Made by a program: the position numbers and the translations under genes
The notes under the pieces: model-generated
What the model saw: only the letters and a program-made list of their open reading frames with translations
Databases searched by the model: none
What the model was told of the DNA's origin: nothing
Source of the DNA: Planctomycetota bacterium
GTDB taxonomy: Bacteria > Planctomycetota > UBA8108
Direction of reading: 5' to 3'
Assembly: GCA_016928605.1 (NCBI GenBank)
Contig: JAFGKN010000220.1
Location: 1 to 8,202 of the forward strand
Length of the DNA: 8,202 nucleotides
Part shown: piece by piece, positions 5,471-8,202 of the stretch
Layout: every line of letters begins with the position of its first letter
Numbering within the stretch: the first letter of the stretch is position 1

Positions 5471-7612
5471 ATGGACGATTCGACTCCTTCCGGGAATGCC
5501 CGCCCCGAGCTGCTGCTGCTCGATGTTCCACCGGCCACCGGGGGCGCGGTCATCACGCGCGACTTCCGGCGCCTGGCCGAGCGGCTGACGACACGCAGCG
5601 GAGGAGTCCTCTGGGTGGAGGGGCCGGACGGAGCCGGCAAGACCACCGCTCTCGCCGCCGTCGTGCCGCTCGTGCGCGGACTCCGGGCCGTCCAGAGGAT
5701 CGAGTGCCATCCCGGCCTGCGGATCGAGGAGGCCCTGTACCGCATCAGCGATTTCCTCCGGCACATCGGCATCCACGACCTCTCGCGGACCCTCGACCAG
5801 CGGACCTCTCTGGCCTCGAAGCTGGAGGTGCTGCTCCAGACGGTCCACAGGGAGGCTCTCCTCCTCTGGTGGGACGACGTCCACCGCTGCCCGCCGAGCG
5901 GCGAGGAGCAGGCCGGCGACATCTGGACGGCACTGATCGCGCGCGACGCGCGGCTCGGGCGCGAGGGCGCCGGCGGCATGATCTTCACGGCCGACCGCCC
6001 TCCCCCCGAGACGGCGCGGCTCGAGCGTTTTTGCTTCCAGCCCCTCGAGGATAGCGACGCTCGCGCCCTCTGGGAGAGCTGCGGGGAGGCGCTGCAGACT
6101 TCTCCGCCAGCCGTGGCCTTCGAGGAGATTCCAGCCGCGGCCCGCCGGACGCCCCTCCAGATCCGTCTTCTCGCCGGCATCCTCCTGAAGCGAGGCCCGG
6201 AGGCCCTGCGCGAGGAGCTGCGAGCGGCCGACGATGACAGCGACGGCGAGTGGCCTCTCGATCGGGCGATCCGACTCCTGCACGCGCCTTCGCGGCGGAT
6301 CCTCGAGTGTCTGGCGGTCTTCCGCCGTCCGCTCAGCCGCAAGGCGTATTCCTTCATCCGGCAACGGTCCGGAGATCCTGCCCCCTCCCACCCCATCGAG
6401 CAGGAGGGCGCGCTTCTCGAGCTGCGCGATCTCGGCCTCGTTCAGCTCGCGGGCGAGCCGGACGACGGCCCGCACTTCTGCCGCCTCCACCCCGCGATCC
6501 AGGCGCGGGCGGAGCGTCTGGCCCGGGAGGACGACCCGTCTCGCTGGAAGGAGCTTCTCGCCCAGGCCGGACGCTACTTCCTTCAGCTCGCGGCGCGCGG
6601 AGGCGATGTCTGGCACTTCCACACCGCATGCGATTTCCTCCACCAGGGCGGCCGCTACGAGGAGGCCTACCAGGTCCACAAGGTCTTCATCGAGGAGCTT
6701 CTCAAGTGGGGCTACCTCGACCTCGCACGCCACATCCTCAGGCGTGCAGTGGACACGACGAGCGGTCTGGCGCGAGCCATCGCACTGGGAAACCTGGCGA
6801 TCGTCTACAAGAACGAGGCCGACTTCGACCGGGCGCTGGCGCTCTACACCGAGGCGCGCACCGAGCTCTCCATGCTCGGTGACTCATCCAATCTCGCGCG
6901 AGTTCTCCACCAGATCGGCAACACGCTCTACCTGAGGGGCGACCTCGAGCAGGCGCTGCAGCACTACGAGGAAAGCCGCGAGATCTCCCGGAAGATCGGT
7001 CAGGCCGCGGTGGCCAGCGCGACGCAGGTCCAGATCGCCAACGTTCTCTGCGCGCTCGGCGAGAGAGAGCGGGCGTTTCAATCCTACGAGGACTCGATCC
7101 GCGACATCGAGGAGTCGCGCAACCGCAGCATGATCGCAGCCGTCCGTCTCCAGATGGGACACCTCCATTTTCTGGCGCGGCGCTATATCGAGGCGGAGAG
7201 CGACTTCGCGGAGGCCGAGCGCCAGGCCATCCTCGGCGGCGACGGGCGCAGCCAGCTGAAGGCGATCCGCTCGCGCGGGCTCGTCCTGCGGGAGCTGAAG
7301 GACTTCGACCGCGCAGAGAAGCTGCTCCTCGAGTCCGAGGAACTGGCGATCCGGCTCGGGGACCTCGTCGAGAAGGCGAATTGTCGTCTCCTGCGCGGCG
7401 AGCTCGAGGAGAGCCGGGGCCAGTTCGCTCGGGCGCTCGAGCACTACGAGGAGAGCCGCCGCCGCCTGCGGGAGCTCTCGCTCGAGGGACTCGTCTCGCG
7501 ACGCGTTCTCGATGCTCTCGAGAAAAGCGTTTCGGAGCGGACCGAGCAGCTCGCGGGCCGGATCGGCGCCGAAGCCTACGAGCGGCTCCTGGGTACGGCC
7601 AGGCGGAAGTAG
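5471..7612 (+). CDS. STAND-type P-loop NTPase with winged-helix-like region and C-terminal TPR array
   Basis: A 713-residue protein with the layout of signal-transduction STAND ATPases (AAA/NB-ARC-like switch plus repeats). Seen: Walker A GPDGAGKTT at 51-59, a Walker B-like ALLLWWDD at 129-136, a possible sensor-1 strand MIFTADRP at 170-177, RRTPLQIRLLAGIL at 226-239 resembling the GxP-type motif, and a probable winged-helix segment (about 263-350). Helical repeats follow: a lead-in at 380-425, then about six TPRs of roughly 40 residues near 438-466, 477-510, 518-549, 558-590, 597-631 and 636-670. There is no signal peptide, membrane span, kinase, protease or DNA-binding domain. TPRs normally bind partner proteins; nucleotide exchange would control assembly. 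The ATG at 5471 is chosen because GGAGGGAG lies 14 bases upstream; extension to a TTG at 5354 adds only low-complexity residues. It may be co-regulated with the sigma pair; the function is unknown. Confidence 0.85.
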   Translation: MDDSTPSGNARPELLLLDVPPATGGAVITRDFRRLAERLTTRSGGVLWVEGPDGAGKTTALAAVVPLVRGLRAVQRIECHPGLRIEEALYRISDFLRHIGIHDLSRTLDQRTSLASKLEVLLQTVHREALLLWWDDVHRCPPSGEEQAGDIWTALIARDARLGREGAGGMIFTADRPPPETARLERFCFQPLEDSDARALWESCGEALQTSPPAVAFEEIPAAARRTPLQIRLLAGILLKRGPEALREELRAADDDSDGEWPLDRAIRLLHAPSRRILECLAVFRRPLSRKAYSFIRQRSGDPAPSHPIEQEGALLELRDLGLVQLAGEPDDGPHFCRLHPAIQARAERLAREDDPSRWKELLAQAGRYFLQLAARGGDVWHFHTACDFLHQGGRYEEAYQVHKVFIEELLKWGYLDLARHILRRAVDTTSGLARAIALGNLAIVYKNEADFDRALALYTEARTELSMLGDSSNLARVLHQIGNTLYLRGDLEQALQHYEESREISRKIGQAAVASATQVQIANVLCALGERERAFQSYEDSIRDIEESRNRSMIAAVRLQMGHLHFLARRYIEAESDFAEAERQAILGGDGRSQLKAIRSRGLVLRELKDFDRAEKLLLESEELAIRLGDLVEKANCRLLRGELEESRGQFARALEHYEESRRRLRELSLEGLVSRRVLDALEKSVSERTEQLAGRIGAEAYERLLGTARRK

Positions 7613-7939
7613 GGAGATCGTTCCTGCCGCCACGATGCCGCCACAAGGAAGGCGGCGAGCCGGGATCACGGCCGGCCACACCTTGACGGCGCTGCGCAGC
7701 CGGCCCATCATGCTGGGCGAGAACTGACGGCTCGCTGGGGACACAGCGGTCGTGGATGCTGATCCGGCGAGACGCGGACAGCGGCCGCTGAGCGCGAGAG
7801 CCGGCGAAGAGTGTGTTCGGCCGCGGGCGACCTGCCTCTGCGGGGCGAGCCGGACACGCCGGCCGCCCGGCCCGTCGCTCTCGGCGGAGAGGCGGAGCCG
7901 GAAGGCCGCCCAGGCGGAAACCCAAACAGAGACAACGCG
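7613..7939. other. 327-bp intergenic stretch before the PsiE-family gene
   Basis: I see no gene here; the short open frames on both strands look like GC-rich noise. A small hairpin is possible at 7637-7656 (GCCGCC, eight-base loop, GGCGGC) just after the ATPase stop, but it lacks a T-run. The nine-base sequence TGCCGCCAC occurs twice, at 7625-7633 and 7636-7644. A second short stem is GCCCA/TGGGC at 7703-7718. TTGACG at 7683-7688 with CATCAT 17 bases later is a marginal housekeeping-type promoter for the downstream gene. Confidence 0.5.
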
Positions 7940-8202
7940 ATGAACGGAAACCGTCGAGAGTACGAGCCCCTGATCCGCTTCCTGCGCGGCGCCATCCGCT
8001 GGGCGGTGCGGCTGCTGGCCATCTTGATGGTCTTCGTCATCTTCATGGGCGTGGTGGACGTGATCTGGGTTCTCTACGAGAGGCTACGGGAGCCGCCTTT
8101 CTTCCTTCTCCAGATCAGCGATCTCCTGGCAACGTTCGGCGCCTTCATGGCTGTGCTGATCGCCATCGAGATCTTCGTCAACATCACCATCTATCTCCGC
8201 GA
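7940..8202 (+). CDS. PsiE-family inner-membrane protein, N-terminal part (cut by window end)
   Basis: The first 87 codons of a gene running off the window. The protein starts with a short basic cytoplasmic segment. A first membrane span lies at about residues 22-46 and a second at about 60-85, joined by a loop with ERLREPP. The second span reads AVLIAIEIFVNITIYLR near the break. The pattern of an acidic residue inside the span followed by N-x-T-x-YLR is what I remember of the phosphate-starvation-inducible PsiE family, small four-span proteins of unknown biochemical role. The ATG at 7940 is the only sensible start, although its ribosome-binding site is weak (AGAGAC about seven bases upstream). 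Whether phosphate controls it here cannot be seen: I found no clear PhoB-box-like direct repeats upstream. Confidence 0.75.
   Translation, partial: MNGNRREYEPLIRFLRGAIRWAVRLLAILMVFVIFMGVVDVIWVLYERLREPPFFLLQISDLLATFGAFMAVLIAIEIFVNITIYLR

Noticed and set aside
7637..7656. Intrinsic terminator after the STAND ATPase
   Set aside because: The six-base stem exists but no T-run follows it, so it cannot be called a terminator.
6884..7744. Minus-strand frame starting near 7744 whose N-terminus superficially resembles a signal peptide
   Set aside because: The rest of the frame is antisense to the TPR region and has no domain, and the apparent hydrophobic start is short and broken by charges.
5429..7925. 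Long minus-strand open frames (to 434 residues) opposite the STAND ATPase and beyond
   Set aside because: No recognisable domains and arginine- or leucine-rich shadow composition; the plus-strand frame has Walker motifs and TPRs.
1..8202. CRISPR arrays, tRNA or rRNA genes, insertion sequences
   Set aside because: No regularly spaced repeats, tRNA-like cloverleaf, rRNA-like sequence or transposase was seen on reading both strands.

Overview
The window is high-GC bacterial DNA with arginine-rich proteins, GTG starts and tightly overlapping gene pairs. It has no RNA genes, transposases, phage genes or CRISPR repeats. The content (large paired GTPases, an ECF sigma/anti-sigma pair, a STAND-type ATPase with TPRs) suggests a large-genome, high-GC bacterium of the kind found in Myxococcota, Acidobacteriota, Planctomycetota or related uncultured phyla. 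I cannot place it more precisely from sequence alone.

Layout. Positions 1-3560 on the minus strand hold two related large GTPases in a two-gene operon. The upstream gene (1758-3560, GTG start) overlaps the downstream gene (1-1761) by four bases. Both have a dynamin-like layout: an N-terminal GTPase domain, a long helical region and a hydrophobic C-terminal part. They share an unusual switch-II motif, PDFDS, with identical spacing to the motifs that follow it. A 324-bp divergent intergenic region (3561-3884) separates them from plus-strand genes: an ECF sigma factor (3885-4472), then a membrane-anchored zinc-finger anti-sigma factor (4472-5305) joined by a one-base overlap. After 165 bp comes a 713-residue P-loop NTPase with C-terminal TPRs (5471-7612). 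A 327-bp stretch with no gene I can support follows, and then the start of a PsiE-family membrane protein (7940 onward, cut by the window end).

How it may work together. The sigma/anti-sigma pair looks like a self-contained envelope-sensing switch. The anti-sigma factor has one membrane span and a cysteine- and histidine-rich outer domain. The divergent region contains a good match to an ECF-type promoter (GGAACTT, then CGTTATC) correctly placed for autoregulation. In the predicted leader, a 10-bp inverted repeat has its 3' arm running into the sigma factor's ribosome-binding site. On the GTPase side of the same region is a perfect 7-6-7 palindrome that could be an operator or leader hairpin. 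The idea that the GTPase pair, sigma switch and TPR ATPase form one membrane-stress module is an inference from gene order. The strongest direct observations are the conserved GTPase pair and the structured, divergently transcribed control region.
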